From: Phyllobacterium sophorae
GTDB lineage: Bacteria; Pseudomonadota; Alphaproteobacteria; Rhizobiales; Rhizobiaceae
DNA: 64,000 nt
Assembly: GCF_003010965.1 (NCBI RefSeq)
Contig: NZ_PGGM01000003.1
Span: 1-64,000 of the forward strand
Direction of reading: 5' to 3'
Positions 24,678-33,363 of this stretch are shown here, piece by piece. The notes beneath the pieces are model-generated. The model did no database searches. It worked only from the letters and a program-made list of their open reading frames with translations, and had not been told where the DNA came from. The position numbers and the translations under genes were made by a program. Every line of letters starts with the position of its first letter. Position 1 is the stretch's first letter.

Positions 24678-26894
24678 CTAATCACTCAATCGTGTCAGAC
24701 GATCAATGGTGATTGGAAGGTCCCGCATCCGTTGCCCTGTCGCATGGAATATTGCATTGGCAATGGCGGGCGCGACAGCGACCGAGCCGATTTCGCCCAA
24801 ACCCTTCACACCGATCGGACTGACTTTGTCATCAGTTTCTTCGACGAACAAGACTTCAATGTCATACACATCTGCATTTGATGGGATGTGATAATCTGCG
24901 AAATTGTGAGCCATGCATCGCCCTAAATTGTGGTCGGTGGCCGCGTCTTCGTACAGAGCTTTGCCAATCCCCATGACCGAGGCACCGATGATCTGGCTTC
25001 GGGCTGTGGCAGGGTTGAGGATGCGCCCAGCTGCGACCGTGCATACAAGCCGGGTGACCCGAACGACAGCAAGTTCTTCGTCGATGCGGACTTCGGCAAA
25101 AACCGCAGAATGAGTGGCGCTCGCGTATTTCTTGCCAAATTTAACGTTGATGATGGTCGCGGTGGCGCTCAGATTATCGCTGCCCGACAGTTTTAATAAA
25201 TCAGCGAGAGCCGCCGGAGAAAGCAATTCCGTTGCTTGCCCATTTCCCACGATCCCGGTTTGCTTCGCACGCAACAGGATCTTCTTCTTCAGCTTGTCGC
25301 AGGCCGCTTGGACAGCGGAACCTGACGTTGCGGCAGTCCACGAACCTCCTTGAATGGGATTGAAAGGCAGGGCGGAGTCACCGAGCTTGACAACCACTCG
25401 CTCCCTTGGCGCTCCAAGCGCATCGGCAGCAATTTGGGTGAGAATCGTGTAGGTGCCAGTGCCGATGTCCGTAATAGACGTCGTCACCTCGAACCTGCCG
25501 TCGGCAAGAAGGCTGACTTTGACGCGTGCAGGCGCGGGTGACATTGCCGCCTCCCAAACCCCCGTTGCCATGCCCCATCCGATCAGCTCTTTCCCCTTAC
25601 GCATCGATCGCGGCGCGTGGCTACGCTTAGCCCAACCAAAGCGCTCGGCCCCTTGCAAATAGCATTCGCGGAGGGCTTTGCTGCTGAACGGGCGGTTTTC
25701 GCTTTGATCGCGCTCCGTGTAATTTGCGAGGCGCAGGGCGAGCGGATCAATATTGATAGCATAAGCCAACTCATCCATCGCGCATTCCAGTGCGAACATG
25801 CCGGTGGCCGCACCCGGTGCGCGCATGTCGCACGGGGAAACGGTGTCAAGTTTTGCGAGTTGGTAGGTGAGCTTGACATTGTCGCAGCGGTAAAGGCTCG
25901 CCGAGAAATTCAGCATCGGATCCTGGGCATCCTCGCTTTGCGACGTGGCGGCAACGGCTTGATGCTTGATCGCGAGCAGGCGGCCGTTCTCGTCGGCACC
26001 AAGAGAGACGGTTTGTATGGCATTGGCGCGGTACCCGAGCGCGAACATGTGGTCGCGCGGCAGCACCAGCCGAACGGATCGCTTGAGCGCCTTAGCCGCT
26101 AGAACTGCGAGGATTACAGATTGCTGAGGTCGAAGACCGAGACCGAACGCGCCGCCGACAAAGCTGCTTACAACACGAACTTTGCGTCGAAACAGGCGCA
26201 AGGCGACTTTAAGAAAAATCTCCACGCTCTTGGGGCTCTGTGTCTTATCATAGACGGTGACGATTTTGTCGCTCCATTCTACCGTCGTTGCGAACAGTTC
26301 CATCGGATGATGATTTTCCGCAGCGGTCGTATAACTAGCCTCAACCTTGACGGGAGACGCCAAAAACGCGCGATCAGCATCACCAGTGGGGTGGGGTGTT
26401 GGAGCAAGGCCGAGCCGATGTCTCGGGGGCTTATAAGCTTTTGATACTTCAACAGCCAAATCAGTCGCGTGTTGCTCGCGTTCATAGGAGACGCTGACCA
26501 ACGCCGCCGCGTCGCGCGCCGCTTCGTAATTGTCGGCGACAATAAGCGCTACCGGTTGACCGCTGAAAAGCACCCGATCATCGTACAGCGGCCGAAAGGG
26601 TTTGCCGGGCGGGCCAGCCAGATCCTTGTAAAGAAAGCTGAACGGCCAGAACCAGGGGCGGTTTTTGTGGGTGAGAACCGCCACGACGCCTGGGAAATTT
26701 TTTGCGGCTGCAGCATCGATCGAAATCACCCGGCCTTTTGCGATCGATGCAGATACGATTGCGGCATGCAGCAGATCCGCGACGTCATATTCCGCGGCAT
26801 ATTTTGCCTGACCCCGAACCTTTACTGGCCCGTCAATCCGAGGGATGCTCTTGCCCGTGATCGCAGGTCCCTGATCCACAATTGCCTCTTTCAA
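24678..26894 (-). CDS. Molybdenum hydroxylase, large molybdopterin-binding subunit (PaoC/xanthine dehydrogenase family)
   Basis: A 738-residue Mo-binding subunit. The N-terminal a/b hammerhead is seen in VKVRGQAKYAAEYDVADLLHA; FVGGAFGLGLRPQ is the molybdopterin loop; RAPGAATGMFALECAMDELA and QGGSWTAATSGSAVQAA are further cofactor contacts; catalytic Glu701 lies in GVKGLGEIGSVAV. These enzymes hydroxylate aldehydes, purines or N-heterocycles with water as oxygen source. It closes a FeS-FAD-Mo operon and overlaps the FAD subunit stop (TTG start 26894); GTG 26879, with AGAGG before it, is an alternative start. No XdhC/PaoD maturation gene is in the window. Confidence 0.88.
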   Translation of the reverse strand: MKEAIVDQGPAITGKSIPRIDGPVKVRGQAKYAAEYDVADLLHAAIVSASIAKGRVISIDAAAAKNFPGVVAVLTHKNRPWFWPFSFLYKDLAGPPGKPFRPLYDDRVLFSGQPVALIVADNYEAARDAAALVSVSYEREQHATDLAVEVSKAYKPPRHRLGLAPTPHPTGDADRAFLASPVKVEASYTTAAENHHPMELFATTVEWSDKIVTVYDKTQSPKSVEIFLKVALRLFRRKVRVVSSFVGGAFGLGLRPQQSVILAVLAAKALKRSVRLVLPRDHMFALGYRANAIQTVSLGADENGRLLAIKHQAVAATSQSEDAQDPMLNFSASLYRCDNVKLTYQLAKLDTVSPCDMRAPGAATGMFALECAMDELAYAINIDPLALRLANYTERDQSENRPFSSKALRECYLQGAERFGWAKRSHAPRSMRKGKELIGWGMATGVWEAAMSPAPARVKVSLLADGRFEVTTSITDIGTGTYTILTQIAADALGAPRERVVVKLGDSALPFNPIQGGSWTAATSGSAVQAACDKLKKKILLRAKQTGIVGNGQATELLSPAALADLLKLSGSDNLSATATIINVKFGKKYASATHSAVFAEVRIDEELAVVRVTRLVCTVAAGRILNPATARSQIIGASVMGIGKALYEDAATDHNLGRCMAHNFADYHIPSNADVYDIEVLFVEETDDKVSPIGVKGLGEIGSVAVAPAIANAIFHATGQRMRDLPITIDRLTRLSD

Positions 26895-27907
26895 TGGACA
26901 CGCTTATCTGACTGCGACTGCGGCGTTCGCGACGCGGCCTGTTCGAGCGCCCGAACGACAGTTCTGCGGGCGAGTTCTATCTTGAAGCCATTCTGCGACA
27001 GCGCTTCGGACCGTGACAACAGCATCGACGCAAACTGATGGAAATTTCCGCGGGACGCGGGACGCCCGACAAGCACGACTTCCGCAGCTGTGTCCCGCCA
27101 GGGTTTATGCGCGACACCACCCAGGGCCACATGTGCCGTGGAGATCACACCATCATCGATTGTCAGCAAGGCTGCAGCCGATACGAGGGCAAAAGCATAG
27201 GACAAGCGGTCGCGGATCTTTAGATAGCTGTATCGCTGAAACTCGGGAGCAGGGGGCAACTCGATACCAAGGATGATCTCGTTGTTTCGCAGCGTTGTGT
27301 CCTGCTCGGGTGTATCGCCGGGCAGTCGGTGAAAATCTGCAAGCGAAATCGAGCGTGCTCCGTTAGGGCCCTGCACGACGATCATGGTTCCTATCGCGGC
27401 AAGAGCGACACACATGTCGGAAGGGTGGGTTGCTACACAGTCTTGGCTCGCGCCAAGAATGGCGTGGTTGCGATTTAACCCATTTCGCGCAGGACAACCG
27501 CTGCCGGGTGTTCGCTTATTGCACGGTGTCATCACGTCATAAAAATAGGAACAACGCGTGCGCTGCAGCAGGTTGCCAGCGACTGTGGCAGCGTTGCGGA
27601 GCTGCGCAGACGCACCCGCAAGAATGGCGCTCGCTAACAGGGGATAACGGTTTTCGATGACTGGATGAAATGCCAGGTCCGAATTCGTCACGAGCGCGCC
27701 GATCCTAAGTCCCCCGTCCGAGGTTTCCTTAATATCTCCGAGCGGCAAGTCGTTGATGTCAATGATCGTCGTCGGACACGCTACATCGTACTTCATCAAA
27801 TCCACGAGGTTGGTGCCACCGGCCAGCAGTTTTGCGCCAGGATCGAAAGAAAGCCTCTCGATAGCCTGATCGATGCTCGCCGCGCGCAAATATTCAAAAC
27901 GTCTCAT
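26891..27907 (-). CDS. Molybdenum hydroxylase, FAD subunit with an extra cysteine cluster (PaoB-like)
   Basis: A 338-residue FAD-binding subunit of the CO-dehydrogenase medium-subunit fold: KLLAGGTNLVDLMKYDVACP and AQLRNAATVAGNLLQRTRC carry the FAD loops. Between them and the middle are four cysteines (Cys119, Cys129, Cys138, Cys157) spaced as in E. coli PaoB, which holds an additional [4Fe-4S] cluster there; standard xanthine dehydrogenase FAD domains lack it. ATG 27907 overlaps the preceding stop (ATGA). It passes electrons between the 2Fe-2S subunit and FAD. Confidence 0.87.
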   Translation of the reverse strand: MRRFEYLRAASIDQAIERLSFDPGAKLLAGGTNLVDLMKYDVACPTTIIDINDLPLGDIKETSDGGLRIGALVTNSDLAFHPVIENRYPLLASAILAGASAQLRNAATVAGNLLQRTRCSYFYDVMTPCNKRTPGSGCPARNGLNRNHAILGASQDCVATHPSDMCVALAAIGTMIVVQGPNGARSISLADFHRLPGDTPEQDTTLRNNEIILGIELPPAPEFQRYSYLKIRDRLSYAFALVSAAALLTIDDGVISTAHVALGGVAHKPWRDTAAEVVLVGRPASRGNFHQFASMLLSRSEALSQNGFKIELARRTVVRALEQAASRTPQSQSDKRVH

Positions 27908-28404
27908 CGCACCGTCTTTCGCCTGGGGGCTGCAATGACCTCTTCGATCGCGTCGACAATGCCAATGTAAGCGCCACACCGGCAAAGATTGCCGCTCATT
28001 GCCTCCCGGATTTCGTCGCGCGTTTTGGCTTTACCTTCCGAGATGAGGCCGATAGCCGAGCATATCTGGCCGGGTGTACAATAGCCGCATTGAAGCGCGT
28101 CATGCCGCACGAATGCATCCTGGAGGGGATGCAGTTCGTTGGCCGTACCAATTCCTTCAATCGTTGTGATTTCGGAGCCATCGCGGCTCACAGCGAGAAC
28201 GAGGCAACTATTGATACGCTTTCCATTGATGAGGACGGTGCATGCGCCGCATTGGCCGTGATCACAGCCCTTTTTTGTGCCTGTAAGGTCAAATTTTTCG
28301 CGCAGTAGATCAAGCAAAGTCACGCACGGTTCAATACTGGCTTTACGCTCAACACCGTTGATGGTCAGTGTTACGTGGAGTGCTGTGTTTGCCCTCACTT
28401 CCAT
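27904..28404 (-). CDS. Molybdenum hydroxylase, [2Fe-2S] subunit (PaoA-like)
   Basis: A 166-residue ferredoxin subunit with two [2Fe-2S] clusters: the plant-type site GCDHGQCGACTVL (Cys47, 52, 55, and Cys67) and the C-terminal site CGYCTPGQ...GNLCRCGAY (Cys106, 109, 141, 143). ATG 28404 with GAAGGGA before it is preferred over the longer frame to 28512, which lacks family resemblance. E. coli PaoA is exported by Tat; no twin-arginine signal is visible here, so the enzyme is probably cytoplasmic. First gene of the three-gene operon. Confidence 0.9.
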   Translation of the reverse strand: MEVRANTALHVTLTINGVERKASIEPCVTLLDLLREKFDLTGTKKGCDHGQCGACTVLINGKRINSCLVLAVSRDGSEITTIEGIGTANELHPLQDAFVRHDALQCGYCTPGQICSAIGLISEGKAKTRDEIREAMSGNLCRCGAYIGIVDAIEEVIAAPRRKTVR

Positions 28405-28559
28405 CTTCGTCCCTTCGGACCCGAGCTCGTATCGATGCGGTAAAAACTCTAAGCGCGCATCAACGCTCTGACAAGTTGAAAGCAGACCTTCATGCGAACA
28501 ACGAATTGGCACTTTAGGCCTGAGAGAAGCGAGGGTCGCGCAAAACTATTGTCTACGTT

Positions 28560-28745
28560 TTACCTCCTCGGCAAAACGGCGATCGCATGCGCAGAAAACC
28601 AGATCGGCGAGACGTATTGTGGCTGCGTCGTTGTCGGCCAAACTGCTTTCTTCTGGATAGTTGAGCCCGGTTTGACATTGAGAAACTTTGCAAGGCTGGC
28701 CAGCGCCTCAGTCAACTTGCCAAGTCGCGCATAGGCTACCAGATG
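28560..28745 (-). pseudogene. TPR-type tail of a lost cyclase-like or regulatory gene
   Basis: The minus strand encodes EPYHLVAYARLGKLTEALASLAKFLNVKPGSTI and a short end before a stop. This matches the C-terminal TPR block of adenylate-cyclase/transcriptional-activator proteins (AxARLGRxxEAxAxLxxFLxLxPGxTI). No upstream part is readable in any frame, so only the 3' end survives. The rest of 28405-29176 holds no supported gene. Confidence 0.5.
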
Positions 28746-29176
28746 ATATGGCTCAGACCGCCTGTCGAATGATCAGGGCCTATGGGAGCACACGCTCGAA
28801 AGTTTTGTTTACTCCGATCCTATCAAGCAGCGTGTTGGTCGGAGGAGAGGGTCTCCTTCTTTCACTATCGTGATCGGGATCAGGTCGAAGTAGACATCTT
28901 GCGGGAAAGCGACACACGTCACACAGCACAATTTCAAAATCGGCATGGTTCTTTATGACGGTGACAATGTCGTTCCATTTGGATCGAAAATGTTCGATGG
29001 CACCGGCCTGGCATGACTTGCATCTCGCCGACACGTCCAAAGTCCGCCGTGTCAATCGCCTTGCGAACCATTCATCCATAAGACCACAATCTGACTTGCT
29101 GCGAGTCATGCTATGGGATTTCCAAAAGACGGACGCTGATGCAGATTGTCGTTATGAGCTGCGGCAATTGCAGCTG

Positions 29177-29383
29177 TTATTGAAGCTCGATCGTACCGTC
29201 GATGGTGTGGGATAGCCCGACCTTCTCGAGGGTAAGCACCACCCTGGCTGACAGCGTCTCGCTGCCTTTAAGGCGCCCCTCGGCTATCGCCTCGCGGATG
29301 GCTAATTCGATCTCGCGCTGGGAAGTGACTCCGACCACTTTGAGAAACCGGCGCAGAGAGGTGTTGAGGGCATCTTCGTTCAT
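29177..29383 (-). CDS. DUF6494 family protein
   Basis: A 68-residue protein MNEDALNTSLRRFLKVVGVTSQREIELAIREAIAEGRLKGSETLSARVVLTLEKVGLSHTIDGTIEL, wholly matching what I know as DUF6494. AAGGAGA precedes ATG 29383; the frame continues upstream but those residues do not belong to the family. It is a widespread short alphaproteobacterial protein of unknown function, probably soluble. Confidence 0.82.
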   Translation of the reverse strand: MNEDALNTSLRRFLKVVGVTSQREIELAIREAIAEGRLKGSETLSARVVLTLEKVGLSHTIDGTIELQ

Positions 29384-29901
29384 GGCAATCTCCTTATCAA
29401 AAACTGTCACTGGCCGGATCATAGGCTGCTGCGGGCAGATCATAAATCTACCTGATGCAATTCGAATAGCTTCGGTAATCATCGGGAATCTTTGCGGGGC
29501 GCCGACGGCACAAAGTTCGCCACATCCCCTTGATCGAAAATGACCACCTCTACCAATTCGCTTTCAATTACGGGGAACCGCCACCGCATGTTGCAACCAG
29601 GCTTATGGTAATTGCGACAGCGTCGGTCGGACGGGATATGCGCTCGCCTGCCATTTCGTTGGCCAGGACCGGAAACCAGAAAAACTGTCCTGTCCGCCCT
29701 GCCGTCACGTCTGGTTAACACGACCGACGCTGTCTATGAGCAAACGTATCCAACTTCAATCAGTTCCCGCGAGTGGCCGCACGCGCCAGCTGATCATGTG
29801 GATCACGCCCTTTTCGATCGGTGTCCTCCCATAACAAACGTTTAGGGCCGTGAAATATAACGTGGTGCAATACTAGCCGCCATCGTGGTTTCACAACGAT
29901 T
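29384..29901. other. Intergenic stretch, no supported gene
   Basis: Overlapping frames on both strands near 29480-29720 have no start signals or recognised domains. No hairpin was found. Confidence 0.35.
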
Positions 29902-30132
29902 CTAGTTAATCGAACGCGAATCGTGGCGTTCATATAAGTCCGGCCAACCAAGGTCGTGTCGTATGTCTTCAGGCAGGCCCTCGAGCGCAGTTTCCGTTGC
30001 CCTCAGTTTGCGTGCTCGCAGAAATCTGTCACGTGCAACCTCGGCAGCCTTAATCACAAGGTTCGTTCCGTTGAAGACCACCCCGGCAAGACCATTCAAA
30101 TGGTGATCATGGTTTTTATGGTGCGTGGTCAT
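29902..30132 (-). CDS. DUF1127-like small protein
   Basis: A 76-residue protein with a His-rich N-terminus (MTTHHKNHDHHLNG) and a C-terminus LEGLPEDIRHDLGWPDLYERHDSRSIN that matches the DUF1127 (YjiS-like) core L-x-x-LPxxxRxDLGW. Such small proteins modulate phosphate and carbon metabolism or RNA turnover in other alphaproteobacteria. AGGAGA precedes ATG 30132. The His cluster is unusual and might bind metal. Confidence 0.7.
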   Translation of the reverse strand: MTTHHKNHDHHLNGLAGVVFNGTNLVIKAAEVARDRFLRARKLRATETALEGLPEDIRHDLGWPDLYERHDSRSIN

Positions 30133-30354
30133 GGAAAGTCTCCTAAACTCGCGGTCCAATGGGGCCGCACTAACTTAACCAGCAGTTTCCTCTCATTTCA
30201 TCTTTCAATCAAACGAAATTGATGCACATAATGAATCAATAAAATTGAAGTCACAGTACAGGGGCAACTCGTTTACTGACGCGATCGTGGACAGCCACTC
30301 CGGTTTCCGGTTTACAATGTTTCCTGATTTCCACCATTGGAAGGATCAAGAGAA

Positions 30355-31176
30355 ATGCCGAACGAACAGCGCCAAATCATTCATACGCTCGGTGTGTCCC
30401 CGATTTTCGAACCTGATGCCGAGATCAAGAAGCGCATAGAATTTTTATCGGAGTATTTGATTTCATCCGGATTGCTGGCGTTCGTACTCGGCATCAGTGG
30501 CGGTGTTGATTCTCTGGTGGCTGGGATGCTGGCACAGCGGGCAGTCATGCAATTGCGGGAGGACGGGAGGGAGGCACAATTCATTGCGGTGCGCCTGCCG
30601 TATGGATTGCAGGCCGACGAGGACGAAGCACAAAAGGCCCTGTTGACCATTGCTCCAGACCGCACGTTGATGGTCAACATCAAGCCGGCTGTTGATGCCA
30701 TGATGATGGCACTTAAGTCAGGTGACCTCGTGTTTCGCGATGGTGCGCACGAGGATTTCGTGCTCGGCAACATAAAGGCCAGGCAACGCATGATTGCCCA
30801 ATATGCCATTGCCGGGGCTCACCAGGGGCTTGTCATCGGCACAGATCATGCGGCAGAGGCAGTGATGGGCTTCTTCACGAAGCACGGCGATGGAGCCGCC
30901 GACATCCTGCCGCTGTCCGGTTTGAATAAACGCCGCATCCGAGCGATCGGTGAACTCCTTGGCGCCCCCAGGGATCTCGTCTTCAAAGTGCCTACGGCCG
31001 ATCTTGAGTCGATCACTCCCCAACGCCCTGATGAAGATGCGTACGGTGTAACCTACGACGAGATCGATGATTTCCTGGAAGCGAAGCCAATTGCGGAAAT
31101 TGTCAGGGAAACCATCGTTCGTGCCTTTAAAGCCACGTCGCACAAGCGCGCTCTGCCCCTCGTTCCAGCAAAATAG
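30355..31176 (+). CDS. nadE: Ammonia-dependent NAD synthetase
   Basis: A 273-residue NAD(+) synthetase, making NAD from nicotinate adenine dinucleotide, ATP and ammonia. The ATP-pyrophosphatase P-loop is SGGVDS (residues 48-53); other signatures are GNIKARQRM, VIGTDHAAEAVMGFFTKHGDGAADI and PTADL. No glutaminase domain, so it needs free ammonia like E. coli NadE. ATG 30355 is preceded by AAGGA. Alphaproteobacteria usually carry a glutamine-dependent enzyme as housekeeping copy, so this is likely an additional, accessory nadE. It leads into the proline-racemase-like and proC genes on the same strand. Confidence 0.92.
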   Translation: MPNEQRQIIHTLGVSPIFEPDAEIKKRIEFLSEYLISSGLLAFVLGISGGVDSLVAGMLAQRAVMQLREDGREAQFIAVRLPYGLQADEDEAQKALLTIAPDRTLMVNIKPAVDAMMMALKSGDLVFRDGAHEDFVLGNIKARQRMIAQYAIAGAHQGLVIGTDHAAEAVMGFFTKHGDGAADILPLSGLNKRRIRAIGELLGAPRDLVFKVPTADLESITPQRPDEDAYGVTYDEIDDFLEAKPIAEIVRETIVRAFKATSHKRALPLVPAK

Positions 31177-31407
31177 ACCGCCGTGTAGCCATTTCCTCGG
31201 TGCTAGCGGGACAGGCATGCAAAATCAGCCTACCCGACCGCACGGTCAACAAGCCGATTTTGTCCGGGAGCTCACGAACTCTCTCTTTCCGGGTGTTCTC
31301 CTAGTCTCGATCAGATCGGCCACCGCCAGTATCGCGGCCGTGCCTGTGCGACGCATTGGCTCGGCAACAGAGGTCGCCAATACGCCGCATTCCGCGGCCA
31401 TGACATC

Positions 31408-32229
31408 ATGTCCGGGGCGATCATCTATCCGGCATACCGCCCAGACTGTGATTTTGCAGTCATCTTCGTCGAAGTGAGTGGCTGTCTGCCTATGTGCGGC
31501 GCGGGTACTATCGGGCTTGTTTCTGCGGTCATCGAAGAGGGGTTGGTGACGCCCCGCGTTCCGGGACGGCTTTCCATTGAGGCGCCTGCTGGAAAAGTCG
31601 ACATCGAGTACGAAAAGCCCGGTGAGTTCGTCGAGTCGGTCCGTATGGTCAATGTCGCGAGCTATCTCCACGCCGCTGGTATCGAGGTGGACGTCCCTGG
31701 ATTGGGACGTCTCGTTGTCGACATCGCCTATGGCGGAAACTATTACGCAGTGGTTGAGCCGCAGGACGCATGGGCCGGTCTCGCCGGCATATCGGGCGCA
31801 GAAATCGTCGACCTGAGCTGCAGGCTCCGCCACGCACTGGCTGGCGTCTGCGATCCGGTCCATCCTGATGACGACAGGATACGGGGCGTGCACCATGCGC
31901 TCTGGTGCGACAAACCGAACAGTCCTGACGCTGACGGGCAGGGCGCTGTATTCTACGGCGACAAGGCGATCGACCGCTCGCCAGGTGGCACGGGAACTTC
32001 GGCACACATGGCGCAACTGTATGGCAAGGGCCGTCTGAGGGTAGGGCAAACGTTTCGACAGGAATGCGTTATCGGCACGGTGTTCGTAGGCAGAGTCGAG
32101 GCCGAAATGGCGGCCGGCTCGTACAGAGGCATCAAGCCGAGCGTTAGCGGTTGGGCAAGGATCATCGGCCACAACACGATATTTGTGGATGACCGTGGTC
32201 CGCTGGCACTTAGGTTCCAGATCAAGTAG
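31408..32229 (+). CDS. Proline racemase/hydroxyproline epimerase family protein, N-terminally truncated
   Basis: The 273 residues from ATG 31408 cover most of the proline racemase fold: CLPMCGAGTIGLVSAVIEEG holds the first catalytic Cys (Cys30; usual motif MCGHGTIG) and DRSPGGTGTSA the position of the second, where Cys is replaced by Gly193. About 55 N-terminal residues of the family are missing; the frame stays open to a TAG at 31204, but those codons do not resemble the family. With one catalytic Cys lost and the N-terminus gone it is probably not a racemase; a dehydratase-type activity or an inactive protein are alternatives. It sits between nadE and the broken proC. Confidence 0.6.
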   Translation: MSGAIIYPAYRPDCDFAVIFVEVSGCLPMCGAGTIGLVSAVIEEGLVTPRVPGRLSIEAPAGKVDIEYEKPGEFVESVRMVNVASYLHAAGIEVDVPGLGRLVVDIAYGGNYYAVVEPQDAWAGLAGISGAEIVDLSCRLRHALAGVCDPVHPDDDRIRGVHHALWCDKPNSPDADGQGAVFYGDKAIDRSPGGTGTSAHMAQLYGKGRLRVGQTFRQECVIGTVFVGRVEAEMAAGSYRGIKPSVSGWARIIGHNTIFVDDRGPLALRFQIK

Positions 32230-32243
32230 GGAGTACCAGGTGT

Positions 32244-33024
32244 ATGGTTGCTATTGGTCGTGTCGGGATAATTGGAGGTGGCGGATGGCTAGGATCCGCT
32301 ATAGCGAAGGCGCTTGTCGGTTCGGGCACGGTCTCGGACCAACTGCTTACATGTTCCTTCCGAAGCAATAAACCCGAGAATTCTGTGGACTGCCTTTGGA
32401 CACGGGACAACAGTGAACTTGTGAAGAAGAGTGATGTCGTTATCCTGTCTGTGCGACCGGGTGACTGGAGCGCCATCGACATCGATGCAGGCGGGAAACT
32501 GGTTGTCTCGGTTATGGCCGGAGTGACGGTTGAGGACATAAAACGAAGAACCGGCAGCACGCGTGTGGGGCGAGCCCTCCCGAATGCAGCGGCGGAAATC
32601 GGATATTCCTATACGCCATTCTTTGTCGAATCGTCTGAACCCAAAGACGCCGATATCATCGATACACTGTTCCGCAGTTGCGGTACAGTCGACGCCGTGA
32701 ATCAGGAGGAGCACATTGACTATTTTACGGCGATGTCCGGCTCCGGCGCGGCGTTCCCGGCACTTTTGGCCGAAGCGCTGATGAGTGACGCGATAGCCCG
32801 AGGCGTTCCCGCCGAGGTCGCCCAACGCGCGGCGCAGCAGGTTATCATCGGAGCTGGGCGGCTTCAGGAGTTTAACAATGTCTCTCCATCCGAAACGGTG
32901 AAGTCGTTCGTGGACTACAAGGGGAACGACCGCAGCTGGCATCATTGCGATGCGGCAAATGGGATTTGACAGTGCAGTGGGTGCAGGTCTCGAGGCCAAG
33001 GCCCTGTCGACTTACCTTGAATAG
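32244..33024 (+). pseudogene. Pyrroline-5-carboxylate reductase family gene with a C-terminal frameshift
   Basis: The N-terminal Rossmann fold is intact (VGIIGGGGWLGSAIAKAL), as are VILSVRPGDW and the C-terminal helix start AMSGSGAAFPALLAEALMSDA. At FVDYKG one extra G in the run AAGGGGAACG (about 32921) shifts the frame; deleting it restores TTAAGIIAMRQMGFDSAVGAGLEAKAL and a TAG at 33022-33024, exactly the family end. Uncorrected, the gene stops at 32969. ProC reduces pyrroline-5-carboxylate to proline. The shift may be a real mutation or a sequencing error in a homopolymer. Confidence 0.75.
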
Positions 33025-33363
33025 GACTGGTGGGAGAAGGAATTTTTCTGCCTTGATCGGGAAGAATAACGCTTGTCGTTTCTGATGACTGGGTCGTTCT
33101 TTCGCATTAGCGTCCAGGGCGGGAACTTCAATTGCGTGGCGGCTGTTGTCGGCGAGGAATTCATCGGAGCGGCTGCGATTGTTCATCTTGAAGCGGAACA
33201 TGGCCTTGAGTGATTGCACAAAAGAGCTATGCCGAGCTTGAGCATTTGAATTTGTCGCCAGGGTCGAAGGTGTGGTTTTCATGGCCGGCTGGTGCTGCTC
33301 ATGTCCTACCCATTATAACGGGTTTGCCATTAACCCGCGGATCAAGTTTATCGGAGAAAGCGC
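33025..33363. other. Intergenic stretch before the GlxA-type regulator
   Basis: A minus-strand frame encodes MFRFKMNNRSRSDEFLADNSRHAIEVPALDANAKE, which looks protein-like but has no start signal or recognised family. Promoters for the AraC gene should lie at the right end. Confidence 0.35.

Noticed and set aside
28780..29215. Overlapping open frames on both strands after the molybdenum hydroxylase operon
   Set aside because: Neither has start signals nor recognisable domains; composition looks non-coding.
31246..32172. 308-codon minus-strand frame across the proline-racemase-like gene
   Set aside because: Shadow of the plus-strand gene; no domain.
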